Assembly: GCF_047344985.1 (NCBI RefSeq)
Contig: NZ_CP178861.1
Span: 930,001-994,000 of the forward strand
Source of the DNA: Bdellovibrio sp047344985
Lineage (GTDB): Bacteria; Bdellovibrionota; Bdellovibrionia; Bdellovibrionales; Bdellovibrionaceae
Reading direction: 5' to 3'
Length of the DNA stretch: 64,000 nucleotides
Under the pieces are notes generated by a model. That model saw only the letters and a list, made by a program, of their open reading frames with translations. It searched no databases and was not told the DNA's origin. This document shows positions 18,101-25,447 of the stretch, piece after piece. The first letter of the stretch is position 1, and each line of letters opens with the position of its first letter. A program made the translations under genes and the position numbers.

Positions 18101-19173
18101 GTGCCTAGCTGCAATACGTTCGCTGTTTCTGGATAGTAGTAGTAAAGGTTGTTCTTTTTATCGAACTGAACTTTTGCTTCACCCGCAGATGAAACAACAG
18201 TCATCAAAGTTTCAGAGGCGTTATTGCGGTTCACGTAAACGGCAAGGTCAAACCAAGCTTCTTTTTTGAATTCATTGATCAATGTGCCCATGAGTTTGCG
18301 GTCTTTAAGATAAACCGGACCCCAAGTGCCCAAAGCCATCAATGGAACAGCCACGTCTTTTTGGTTTTTAAGTTGTTGAACGTTATTGAAGCCGGCGCGC
18401 TCAATCACTTTACCGATATCAACCCCCGTCAGTTCGTTTTCAGGTTGACCTTCTTGGAAGCGACCGATGTTACCGTGGTCTGACATCAAGACGACTTCAA
18501 CGTCTTGGCCTTTGTCTTTATATGATTTAATAAGACGTTTGATCTCGGCATCTAAAACTTTCATTACAGGAAAAAGACGGTTTAATTGCGTATGCGCCGT
18601 GGAATCCACCGCACCAACATAACCCGTAAGGAATTGTTTTGGTTTTGCCGCAATCAAATCATCAACAACAGATTTCACTTCCAGTTTAGGAACTTCTTCT
18701 GTTGGGAAGTACATCAAAGCTTCAACGTAAGGGTTGAAGAAAGAGTCAAAAGCTCCCATGTAGTATTTAGGGAAAGCCAAACGACGATAGTAGTCGCGTG
18801 GATCACCTTGAATTGATTGAGTGGATTCATCAAAGTATGTTGCTTCAACTGATTTAATACGACCGGCAGCTCCGAAAAGATCTGCGGTGTGAGTCACTGT
18901 CGACCAAGAAAGATCTGTCATTGAAGGGAAAGGAGCGACGTGAGCGCCGACTTGTGAGAACTCTTTAAAGAGGCCTTGTCTTTGTGCCGCTTGGAAGGCG
19001 AAGTAACTTAGACCGTCCGCACCGATCACAATCGTTTGAACCTTTTGGGCTGGAGCGGCTGCTTGAGCCTTTTTCCAAGGAAGCTCAAATGCTTTTGCTG
19101 GCATTCCAACGGTTAAAGAACCGGCGATCAAACCTGCAGTGAGAACATTTTTATAAGCGTTCAGACGTTTCAT
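15160..19173 (-). CDS. Giant exported alkaline-phosphatase-superfamily / alpha-beta hydrolase fusion protein
   Basis: A 1337-residue exported protein (signal peptide to about residue 28, MPAKAF). The N-terminal half has the metal site of alkaline-phosphatase/phosphodiesterase enzymes: GADG (D53), a likely nucleophile in FPSMTDLSW (S84 or T86), GAVDSTAH (D190, H194), MSDHGN (D232, H233) and YRTHGSL (H429). Around residues 730-860 there is a second enzyme fold: IVYVPGIYNS, then the nucleophile elbow ILGYSKGAVD (S813) and AIAAPLHGSS, as in lipases and esterases. The last 350 residues are strand-rich and unrecognised. A single protein with both folds could hydrolyse phosphoesters and acyl esters, for example of lipids; that is inference. 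ATG at 19173 has an AAGGGG site, and a sigma-54-type promoter precedes it. Confidence 0.82.
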   Translation of the reverse strand: MKRLNAYKNVLTAGLIAGSLTVGMPAKAFELPWKKAQAAAPAQKVQTIVIGADGLSYFAFQAAQRQGLFKEFSQVGAHVAPFPSMTDLSWSTVTHTADLFGAAGRIKSVEATYFDESTQSIQGDPRDYYRRLAFPKYYMGAFDSFFNPYVEALMYFPTEEVPKLEVKSVVDDLIAAKPKQFLTGYVGAVDSTAHTQLNRLFPVMKVLDAEIKRLIKSYKDKGQDVEVVLMSDHGNIGRFQEGQPENELTGVDIGKVIERAGFNNVQQLKNQKDVAVPLMALGTWGPVYLKDRKLMGTLINEFKKEAWFDLAVYVNRNNASETLMTVVSSAGEAKVQFDKKNNLYYYYPETANVLQLGTAYQSTKAAPKAMTATQAFEAAQNSKYPDSVYRLIESASERNFDFPDFILTLKDGYNITSSLGAFTKMYRTHGSLTAASSYGLFASTKRKVPGQIRSKDILPFLGINPKDLFGNTAKRAGLSGQESLAEVLKSRQGIETQAKDLSQKRIFQHITRFVSDTRPYFLVTEMKSFMEAFKFDPFKQPGSQTLSPMNFDMAKFDINSMISPEDIGAVTDAVLQNSGDVEKLMNDPRIAKVKDKMGLLKDTKTASVDLKEDIASKDGIIGSIAQYVLPAKRAVMKMYQMPALLEKSIVVQEKPYLPETRDMLFARQWIGGKDKYVDSFKGLNEKYTNPNSGAKYADSTIAKTLLQEAIKEADLEDRIYPTPMTKLYNKSLDDLTIVYVPGIYNSIFDKEIFSLGLNSLMDEMGLRVIQPPVESTCGSEVNADIILNYLREDIKTRQQRGHASPRYLILGYSKGAVDTLTAFTKNPSLISNYVKGFVAIAAPLHGSSILNTTDVPFALVSALSEHQGPEICKEEKTASKSITPTAMDAFWRRNERGLIGLTRYFSVTFASDPEDSHIFMKATKIIGQFDEDNDGVVTVSSSKFPAKLAAVDMGTIKADHLAGILSSRFNQKAFMKGLVNSMAELEINNNKKNLAWNSKVILAAANASPIKSQTYYRLSQDGLAKQYSLKGEHFVEFLPYGNTWELNMNLLPKINDPADSYEPKVKLPQSQLRYEPYASLDVQKLPDIMAGVKVAPATKTNMPEGIRIDYNHTNMVHFRMDHQFNYESRSPGGLDDNKDFGYVTADHDGEKWALMKSKNNSIRMTTLAYRFSPVEFSKMMLKLDVTKGVPGADPVKGKTGKDDSAFQVWFTIRDGKANGDRATVDPKNDKVFLFGYYWGDAVNGETRQAGQIFENWYSNKNIVVATLPEAKQLLLNNQDMLGKPQTYQRNLAEDLKRAFPDKNVEDMDIVAITIQHDSNDVGDASEAYFKALDFLPN

Positions 19174-19210
19174 AGTGACCCCTTAAAAATTGTGTATCAA
19201 CTTGAATAGA

Positions 19211-19227
19211 GGCAAGAGCGGTGCCAA
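19211..19227 (-). promoter_or_regulatory. Sigma-54-type promoter for the phosphatase/hydrolase fusion gene
   Basis: Reverse strand reads TGGCACCGCTCTTGCC: the -24 TGGCAC and -12 TTGC elements with exactly ten bases between the GG and GC pairs, as sigma-54 requires. The start of transcription would be near 19200, leaving a leader of about 27 bases with an AAGGGG ribosome-binding site before ATG 19173. Confidence 0.6.
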
Positions 19228-19321
19228 GGTTCGCAGGGCGAAACGAATCTTATTCGAGATAATAAGGGGCTTTAAGAGGAAACTGTCTCATGGTGAGAAC
19301 GGTGACGTTTTAGTTCAATCT

Positions 19322-19339
19322 ATGTCAAGAAGATGTCAT
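19322..19339 (+). promoter_or_regulatory. Possible Pho-box-like direct repeat
   Basis: ATGTCAA, GAAG, ATGTCAT: two 7-base units 11 bases apart, close to the enterobacterial Pho box unit CTGTCAT. It overlaps the ppx stop codon and lies about 150 bases upstream of the fusion gene, in opposite orientation to it. Because it overlaps coding sequence it may be chance. Confidence 0.25.
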
Positions 19340-20242
19340 GGACCAAACGAGTCCGTCGCGAAGGCCGACACTGGGGATAAGAATCTTATGAGCTTCCGCC
19401 TGTCTCATAATAGTCTGCACTAGCATCGCTGCCGGCACAATCACGTCGGCGCGATCGGGACGCAGAGCGAGTTTTTCAATGCGTTCTTTCACTTTTAATG
19501 AACGCAGTTTTTCAATAATAGTATCAAGCTCTGCCAAAGTTAAAAATGTGTGCGGAGTTTTATTTAGCAACTGCACTTTGAGTTTTCCGAGGCACTCTAA
19601 ATTTCCACCAGTGCCGATCGCGAAGTCGACTTGCTCATGTTCGCAGTTTTTATAAAGATGCTCACCGAGTTCACCTAAGAATTCACCCATGATGATATTG
19701 AGATGACTTTCATTGAGACGGCGTTCGCTTAAATTTTCAAGAACGCGCACGGTGCCCATTGGGAAGGACTTTGTTGCGATCATTTTATCGCCTTTAGAGA
19801 AAGTCACCTCGACACTGCCTCCGCCGATATCGATGAGCATGGTCTTTTTATTATCGAGGTCTAGTTCCTTGCGGACGGCCAAATGAATCAAGCGGCCTTC
19901 TTCCGTGCCGTCGATAACCTCGATTTTTATTCCAGAGCTTTTATAAATTTCGTCTACAAACTGTTGGCGGTTTTTCGCTTCTCGGCAGGCACTTGTGGCT
20001 ACGGCTCGGCAGCTTACGACTTGCAGTTCCCGGTTGGTTTGTGAGTAGTGATGAAAGGTGGCCTTGGCGATTTCCATAGACGCCGGAGTGATAATGCCTT
20101 CGGTGAAAACATCGTGACCTAACCGAACGGCGGCGCGGAAGCGTTTGATAAGCTGTATCGTCGGGGATTGATCGGAAACGTCGGCGATCATCATACGGAT
20201 GGCGTTGGACCCGATATCAATAGCTGAAACACGACGTGACAC
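19325..20242 (-). CDS. ppx: Ppx/GppA-family exopolyphosphatase
   Basis: A 305-residue member of the Ppx/GppA family (sugar-kinase/actin fold), the short two-domain form without the C-terminal HD extension. Seen: SAIDIGSNAIRMMIADV at residues 6-22 and the phosphate-binding loop MLIDIGGGSVEVTFSKG near residues 137-153, then FAIGTGGNLECLGKL. Members release phosphate from the end of polyphosphate chains or hydrolyse pppGpp; the two cannot be told apart from sequence alone. Starts at GTG with an AAGGAAG site. It lies between the polyphosphate kinase region and the Pho genes, divergent from a porin. Confidence 0.85.
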   Translation of the reverse strand: MSRRVSAIDIGSNAIRMMIADVSDQSPTIQLIKRFRAAVRLGHDVFTEGIITPASMEIAKATFHHYSQTNRELQVVSCRAVATSACREAKNRQQFVDEIYKSSGIKIEVIDGTEEGRLIHLAVRKELDLDNKKTMLIDIGGGSVEVTFSKGDKMIATKSFPMGTVRVLENLSERRLNESHLNIIMGEFLGELGEHLYKNCEHEQVDFAIGTGGNLECLGKLKVQLLNKTPHTFLTLAELDTIIEKLRSLKVKERIEKLALRPDRADVIVPAAMLVQTIMRQAEAHKILIPSVGLRDGLVWSMTSS

Positions 20243-20295
20243 AGTAAACTTCCTTTTCTTTGGCTTTAGTATATAAAAATGAGAGCATCAGAGAC

Positions 20296-21351
20296 ATGAA
20301 AAAAAACATTCTATGCTCTTTATTTCTGCTTTTTGCCTCTTCGCATTCATGGGCCTTGTCTGAAATTGAATTGACGGGAGAGTTGGATGCCACTGCCTCG
20401 GTTTGGAACCTTCCGACAGGGCAAAGAGGCAACTCTGCTTTCGGTGTGCCTTCTTTGTTTTTGAATTTGAATGCGCCTCTGAAAGACGACAATCTGATGG
20501 TGCTGTCTTTTGAAGGCTCCGAAGAAAAGACCTCTTCGGCGGAACGTTTCGATGTGAAAGTTCGTGAAGCCTATTTGGATGTCGTGAGTATTTTTCAAGG
20601 AATGTATGCTTTGCGCTTTGGATTGATTCCGCAAACTTGGCAAGAGGCTCAGTATGAAACATGGACTTACCGTTTCTTGGGCCAAGATGCTTGGGCGATG
20701 ACGGAAAAGTGGAAGTATCAAAGTTATTCCGATTTAGGGATGTCATTCATGTCGGAGCTTCCGCAGGACATGGGCGAATGGGCATTCACGTTTTCAAATG
20801 GGGAAGGGGCTGAAGAAAAAGAGGGCGGGCCGCATAAGGAAGCTTCTCTGTTTGCGCGTTTGACGATGTGGGCTCCGTGGACAGTGTCTTTGAATTACGT
20901 GCGTGGCAATTATGATAAGTACGGCGAAGACGTAGGACTCAAAGAACGCATTCAGGCCATGGTGACTTATGAAAAAGCGGACGAGTGGCTTGCAGGTTTG
21001 GAATACTTGGCGGCAAAAGATCCGGCCGATGCTTTGCGCGATCTTAAGATGGCAGAAGGTGTGGACGTGACGGCTTTATCGGGAGAGGCCGTGAGCGGTC
21101 AGGCCGCGAGTTTTTTCACAATCATTCGCACGGGCCCCAAGGCTGAAGTCATGCTCCGCTATGATTATTTAAATGCGGTGACAGGTGAAGACGGCAAAGA
21201 CTTGCAAACAGTGATAGCTTCACTAGGATATCAAGTGACGGAAGATATCAAAGCCGCTTTGGCGGTGGATCACACCCGTTACGGAAGTGATTTTGCTCCG
21301 GGAGCGAGAGATCGCTCAAAAGTAGAGCTTGCAGCCCAAGTTCTCTTTTAA
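20296..21351 (+). CDS. Outer membrane porin-like beta-barrel protein
   Basis: A 351-residue exported protein. ATG at 20296 begins the signal peptide (KKNILCSLFLLFASSHSWA); the longer open frame upstream has no ribosome-binding site. The mature protein alternates beta strands from SEIELTGELDATASVW to the C-terminal KVELAAQVLF, whose final phenylalanine is the outer-membrane barrel signal. Strand text such as YALRFGLIPQTW and VSLNYVRGNYD resembles carbohydrate- or phosphate-selective porins of the OprP type. Its place directly before phoU-phoB-phoR suggests phosphate uptake, an inference. It is divergent from ppx across 53 bp. Confidence 0.68.
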   Translation: MKKNILCSLFLLFASSHSWALSEIELTGELDATASVWNLPTGQRGNSAFGVPSLFLNLNAPLKDDNLMVLSFEGSEEKTSSAERFDVKVREAYLDVVSIFQGMYALRFGLIPQTWQEAQYETWTYRFLGQDAWAMTEKWKYQSYSDLGMSFMSELPQDMGEWAFTFSNGEGAEEKEGGPHKEASLFARLTMWAPWTVSLNYVRGNYDKYGEDVGLKERIQAMVTYEKADEWLAGLEYLAAKDPADALRDLKMAEGVDVTALSGEAVSGQAASFFTIIRTGPKAEVMLRYDYLNAVTGEDGKDLQTVIASLGYQVTEDIKAALAVDHTRYGSDFAPGARDRSKVELAAQVLF

Positions 21352-21355
21352 ACTG

Positions 21356-21395
21356 TGTTAAGATTCTGTTAGAATCCTTATGGATGCCGTGTTAA
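21356..21395 (+). promoter_or_regulatory. Candidate Pho-type direct repeats upstream of phoU
   Basis: TGTTAA (21356), TGTTAG (21367) and TGTTAA (21390): the first two are 11 bases apart, one helical turn, and the third 23 bases further. They precede a TAATAT -10-like sequence at 21417 and the phoU start. The units resemble PhoP/PhoB boxes in layout but not exactly in sequence. Confidence 0.3.
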
Positions 21396-21452
21396 GCGGT
21401 GTCTTTATTTCGTAAATAATATTAAACAAGGCCTAAGCGCTGAGGACAAACC

Positions 21453-22118
21453 ATGGAAAGAGCGATTGACACTCAAATTGAAGACCTAAAGAAAATGATT
21501 CTTCTTATGGGTGGTCACGTTGAGAAATCTTTAGCGCAAGCAACGGCGGCGTTGTTGTCTCGTGATCTTGGCATGTTCGAACAAGTGCATGCGACTGAAA
21601 AACTGGTGAATGAAGATCACATCAAAGTCGACAACGCTTGTATGAATATTCTTGCGAAGCAAGGACCGGTTGCCAAAGACCTTCGCTTGGTTTTGTCGAT
21701 TGTGAAGATCAATAACGATCTTGAGCGAATGGGCGATCAGGCCGTGAATATTTCTCACACTGGAAAAGACTACCTGGGACGTAAACCCATGCAAGCGCAA
21801 CTCAGCGACATTCAAAAAATGTCTGAGATCGCAGGCCGTATGGTGAAAGGCTCTTTGGATTGTTTTGTTCGCGGTGACGTTGAGCAAGCAAAGAAGATTC
21901 TTTTGATGGATGACGAAATGGATGCTTTGAAAAACAAAGTTTTCAAAGATTCAACGGCGCATATGAAATCCCACTCTGAAGACGTTGAGGCGGGACTGGA
22001 TTTGATTTTGATTGCAAGAAATCTGGAGCGCATGGGCGATCATGCGACTAATATCGCTGAAGATGTGATTTTTGCATTTACTGGAAAAGATGTCCGACAT
22101 GGGGGCAAGTTTGGCTGA
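21453..22118 (+). CDS. phoU: Phosphate-signalling regulator PhoU
   Basis: A 221-residue PhoU of normal length made of two three-helix bundles. Each bundle carries the metal-binding signature: NDLERMGDQAVNI near residue 90 and RNLERMGDHATNIAEDV near residue 190. PhoU links the phosphate transporter to the PhoR kinase and keeps the Pho regulon off when phosphate is plentiful. It starts an operon with phoB and phoR: the phoB start lies inside its end. The Pst transporter genes usually nearby are not in this window. Confidence 0.93.
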   Translation: MERAIDTQIEDLKKMILLMGGHVEKSLAQATAALLSRDLGMFEQVHATEKLVNEDHIKVDNACMNILAKQGPVAKDLRLVLSIVKINNDLERMGDQAVNISHTGKDYLGRKPMQAQLSDIQKMSEIAGRMVKGSLDCFVRGDVEQAKKILLMDDEMDALKNKVFKDSTAHMKSHSEDVEAGLDLILIARNLERMGDHATNIAEDVIFAFTGKDVRHGGKFG

Positions 22119-22815
22119 CAATTCGATTCATGTGCTAGTGGTGGAAGATGAACAAGAAATTCGTGAACTCATGGCCCTGCACCTTTTGCGACAGGGTTAT
22201 AAAGTGACGGAGTGTTCTTCCGCCGAAGAAGCCGTGAATGAATTGAACCGCAACAATTACCAAGTTTTTGTTTTGGATTGGATGCTACCGGGAATGAGTG
22301 GCGTCGACATCGTTGAAAAAATCAAAGCTAAAAATCCTCAAGCGTCGGTTTTGATGGTGACGGCGAAAGCGGAACCTCAAGACATCGTTCAGGGCCTTGA
22401 AAAAGGTGCTGACGACTATATGACCAAGCCTTTTAATCCGACAGTTTTTATTGCCCGCGTGAAAGCTCTTTTGCGTCGTCATCAAGTGGTGACCCAAGGA
22501 GCTCCGGTCGATGACGGCGAGGTCCAGGTTGCAGGACTTCGTATTAATTTTAAATCTTATGAGATTTCTTATCAGGGGGAACCTCTTCACCTGACTCCTT
22601 CTGAATTTAAGCTCTTAGGAGCTTTGGTTCAGAATCAAGGCTGTGTCCTGACTCGCGAACAGTTGATCGAAAATATCCAAGGTGAGGGGATCAACGTCGT
22701 TGGACGCACCATCGACACCCATGTTTTTGGATTACGCAAGAAGTTAGGAGGGTGGGGAGATCGCATTGAGACTATCCGTGGAGTGGGATATCGGGTTAAA
22801 GTAGATATCGCATGA
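22090..22815 (+). CDS. phoB: PhoB-type response regulator
   Basis: A 241-residue OmpR/PhoB regulator. The receiver domain (residues about 14-130) has the acidic pair VVEDEQE, the phosphoacceptor in VFVLDWMLPG (D63) and the lysine in YMTKPFNP. The winged-helix DNA-binding domain (about 145-240) contains LTPSEFKLLGALVQNQG and TIDTHVFGLRKKLG and ends GVGYRVKV. The frame is open to 22072, but ATG 22090 has GGA upstream and gives the normal N-terminus. It overlaps phoU by 29 bp and phoR by 4 bp (ATGA), so the three are translationally coupled. Confidence 0.92.
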   Translation: MSDMGASLADNSIHVLVVEDEQEIRELMALHLLRQGYKVTECSSAEEAVNELNRNNYQVFVLDWMLPGMSGVDIVEKIKAKNPQASVLMVTAKAEPQDIVQGLEKGADDYMTKPFNPTVFIARVKALLRRHQVVTQGAPVDDGEVQVAGLRINFKSYEISYQGEPLHLTPSEFKLLGALVQNQGCVLTREQLIENIQGEGINVVGRTIDTHVFGLRKKLGGWGDRIETIRGVGYRVKVDIA

Positions 22816-24242
22816 AGCGATTTGTACGATTCCCTTGGCGAGTTTATTGGAGATTCTTTTTCTATCAATTGATAGCGTTCAACATTTTGTTTGTCGCGAT
22901 CATCTCTGTTTTAGATGTGCGCTATCGAATGGCGCCGTTTGTTTATAACGAAGCCCTTTTAAATTTTTTCCTCTTCAGTGTGATCGTCGTCGCCGTGACA
23001 TCGTATCGCTTTGCTCGTCCGATTCACCGTGTGATTTTAAAAGCTTTGCGTATCTCTAGCAAACGCACTTACGGAAATCTTGTCGACCCCAATCAAGAAG
23101 AAGATCTTTTGGATGACGAGCTCGACGATATTTCTGAGTTGGACGTGGCCTTAAATCACATTCACAGAAAAATGAAAAAGCGCAAGGCTCAGTACCTGCA
23201 AGCCGTGGAAGAATCGCAAGCGTTTATGAGTGCGGTGGCTGAAGGCCTTGTGAGTGTGAGCCTTGACGAGAAGATTCTTTATTTCAACTCTCAGTTTGCG
23301 GCCCAGTTTTTATCTCCGGATCAAATGAATGCTCCCGTTTTGCGTCTGAAGGATGCCATTCGTACTCCCGATGTTCTTGAAGGATTTGCGAATTCAATCA
23401 AGGCTGGAAAAGTTCAGCGCTTCACTGTGAAACTAAATACCTTGGTCGACAATACGCCAAGATACTTTGCGGTTTCTGTGAATCCGATTCGCAATGCGAA
23501 GACGAAAGAAATTTATGGTGTCGTCGGAATCTTCCACGACATCACGGAACTTAAAAAGGTTGAGCAAATCCGTATTGATTTTGTTGGAAATGCGTCTCAT
23601 GAACTGCGCACACCACTGACTTCGATTAAAGGCTATGTTGATACTTTGAAAGAAGATGTGAAGACGGGGCAAATCCAGCAAGCCGGAAAGTTTTTGGATA
23701 TCGTCTCTCGCAATATCGATCGTTTGATGGATCTCGTGAATGATTTGTTAAGTCTTAGCACTTTGGAATCGCACGCTGAATTAAAACTTGAACAGATTCA
23801 TCCTTTGCAAATTTCTGAACACATCGTTGCGGAGCTGGCGGTTCTTGCGGCGGAAAAAAATATTTCAATCCGTGTGATCGGTGAAGTTCCTCCGTTTATG
23901 GCGGATGCTCACAAGGTTGAACAAGTTTTAAGAAATCTTGTTTCTAACGCGATCAAGTTTATTCCTAATGGAAAGTCTGTTCAGATTCGTTGGGAAGGTG
24001 ACAACAAAGACGCCGTGATCTTGCGTGTGATCGATGACGGTCCGGGAATTCCTGAAGAACACTTGGATCGCCTGTTTGAGCGTTTCTATCGTATCGATAA
24101 GGGCCGTACTCGCGATGCGGGCGGCACAGGCTTGGGCCTTGCCATTGTGAAGCATATTATGCAAAGCCACGGTGGGACTGTCGCAGTAAAAAGTGCTCCC
24201 GGCCAAGGCTGTGAGTTTATTTGTACGTTCCCGATCAAGTAG
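22812..24242 (+). CDS. phoR: PhoR-type sensor histidine kinase
   Basis: A 476-residue membrane kinase. Two N-terminal helices (about residues 16-35 and 49-66) with almost no periplasmic loop, as in PhoR, so it senses through partners rather than an outside ligand. A linker with a coiled region follows, then a PAS domain (about 135-245), the HisKA box VGNASHELRTPLTSIKG with phosphorylated H263, and the ATPase domain with LRNLVSNAIKFIP, DDGPGIP and GTGLGLAIVKH. Partner of the adjacent phoB and phoU: together they switch phosphate-starvation genes, probably including the porin and phosphatase genes nearby. Confidence 0.92.
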   Translation: MKRFVRFPWRVYWRFFFYQLIAFNILFVAIISVLDVRYRMAPFVYNEALLNFFLFSVIVVAVTSYRFARPIHRVILKALRISSKRTYGNLVDPNQEEDLLDDELDDISELDVALNHIHRKMKKRKAQYLQAVEESQAFMSAVAEGLVSVSLDEKILYFNSQFAAQFLSPDQMNAPVLRLKDAIRTPDVLEGFANSIKAGKVQRFTVKLNTLVDNTPRYFAVSVNPIRNAKTKEIYGVVGIFHDITELKKVEQIRIDFVGNASHELRTPLTSIKGYVDTLKEDVKTGQIQQAGKFLDIVSRNIDRLMDLVNDLLSLSTLESHAELKLEQIHPLQISEHIVAELAVLAAEKNISIRVIGEVPPFMADAHKVEQVLRNLVSNAIKFIPNGKSVQIRWEGDNKDAVILRVIDDGPGIPEEHLDRLFERFYRIDKGRTRDAGGTGLGLAIVKHIMQSHGGTVAVKSAPGQGCEFICTFPIK

Positions 24243-24243
24243 G

Positions 24244-24282
24244 GCGGCTTGTGCCGCAGGATGTGGAGCGAGCTCGGCTCGC
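24244..24282. repeat. Two successive GC-rich hairpins between phoR and the RNA methyltransferase gene
   Basis: GCGGC-TTGT-GCCGC (24244-24257) and GCGAGC-TCG-GCTCGC (24268-24282), both perfect stems, in a stretch much richer in GC than its surroundings. No T-run follows, so they are not ordinary terminators. They begin two bases after the phoR stop. Confidence 0.55.
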
Positions 24283-24297
24283 GGAACTGGACTTAGT

Positions 24298-25188
24298 ATG
24301 ATTTCTGAATCTCATCCATTTTATAAGCATTTCGAAAAAGTTTATGGGGCTCGTTGGCCGGGCCTTTTTGCGGCGTTGGTGCAATCCGAGCAGCAAGTGG
24401 CGCGCCAAAATAAATTAAGTCCTATCGAAAATCTTTCTACAAAAAAATGGAGTTCATTTCCACAAAAATCAGAATTGCCAGGATGTTTTTGGATTCCTTC
24501 GGGCGAACACAGTCAGCCTGAACGCAATGCCGATGAACTTTTAGATATTTACATCATGGATCCGGCAAGTGTGATGGTTGCGCGCGCATTGGATGTTCAA
24601 CCCGGAGATCGCGTTTTAGATATGTGCGCGGCCCCGGGTGGGAAAAGTCTTGTGATGATTGAATCTCTAGCTGAAGACGGCGAGATTTTTTGTAACGACC
24701 TTTCGCCAGAACGTCGCGAGCGTCTTAAAAAAGTGATTCAACAATATGTTCCTCGCTCAGTGCGTGATCGCGTGTGGGTGACAGGAAAAGACGGCGTGCA
24801 ATTTGGTTTGAAAGAGCCTGACAGCTTTGACCGTATTTTGCTTGATGCCCCTTGCTCAGGAGAAAGACATATTCTTGAAAACAAAGCCGCTCAAGAGGAG
24901 TGGAGTCTACGCAGAACGGAGCACTTGGCATCTCGGCAGTATTCGTTGTTGGCGGCGGCATTTTTAGCTGTGAAATCCGGCGGACGAATTGTTTATTCAA
25001 CGTGTTCGATCAGTCCTGCTGAAAACGACGACGTCGTTCGTAAATTATTGAAAAAGAAAAAAGACGCCGTTCGTTTGGTCGAAGCTCCATTGGGAGTGGG
25101 CGGGGAACGCACGGAATGCGGCGTGATCTATCTGCCTGACCACGCCGGTTTTGGACCGTTGTATTTCTCTATTATTGAAAAGACTTAG
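24298..25188 (+). CDS. RsmB/NOL1-family RNA (cytosine-C5)-methyltransferase
   Basis: A 296-residue SAM-dependent enzyme of the Nol1/Nop2/Sun family, which methylates cytosine C5 in rRNA or tRNA. Seen: the SAM site VLDMCAAPGGKSLVMIESL, the LLDAPCSGERHIL motif with its cysteine (about residue 186), and the catalytic VYSTCSISPAEND motif (about residue 236). The N-terminal RNA-binding part is short, so it is closer to the catalytic core of RsmB or RsmF than to full-length RsmB. ATG 24298 is chosen because the upstream open frame is inside phoR and the GC-rich hairpins. Target base unknown. Confidence 0.85.
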   Translation: MISESHPFYKHFEKVYGARWPGLFAALVQSEQQVARQNKLSPIENLSTKKWSSFPQKSELPGCFWIPSGEHSQPERNADELLDIYIMDPASVMVARALDVQPGDRVLDMCAAPGGKSLVMIESLAEDGEIFCNDLSPERRERLKKVIQQYVPRSVRDRVWVTGKDGVQFGLKEPDSFDRILLDAPCSGERHILENKAAQEEWSLRRTEHLASRQYSLLAAAFLAVKSGGRIVYSTCSISPAENDDVVRKLLKKKKDAVRLVEAPLGVGGERTECGVIYLPDHAGFGPLYFSIIEKT

Positions 25189-25330
25189 TTGCCCGATCCT
25201 CTAAACTTCAGGCAGTTTTTCTTGTGGAAGGTCATGGAACGCGCGTGCCACTCTGCAAATATCAAAGAAGCAATTAACTTTGCGAGGAAAAAATTCCTTA
25301 GAATAAGAATCAGCTTACAAGGAGTGCAAG

Positions 25331-25447
25331 ATGAGATCAGTCATGGCTATTCTTGTTTTTTTGGCGGCGACGGCGTTGGTGGTCTTTTCTCAAGCGCAGG
25401 ATGGCCCTGCGGATGAGCAGACGATTTCTGATACGAATCAGAATTAG
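25331..25447 (+). CDS. 38-residue exported or membrane peptide
   Basis: A short frame: MRSVMAILVFLAATALVVFS, then a hydrophilic tail QAQDGPADEQTISDTNQN. It has a strong AAGGAG ribosome-binding site six bases before the ATG and its own 142-base upstream region, so it is likely a real gene. The hydrophobic stretch could be a signal peptide (leaving an 16-18-residue acidic peptide) or a single membrane helix. Its stop overlaps that of the convergent gene at 25444. Function unknown. Confidence 0.6.
   Translation: MRSVMAILVFLAATALVVFSQAQDGPADEQTISDTNQN

Noticed and set aside
20243..20295. Pho box before the porin gene
   Set aside because: The 53-base divergent region has no CTGTCAT-like direct repeats, so regulation of the porin by PhoB is not supported by its sequence.
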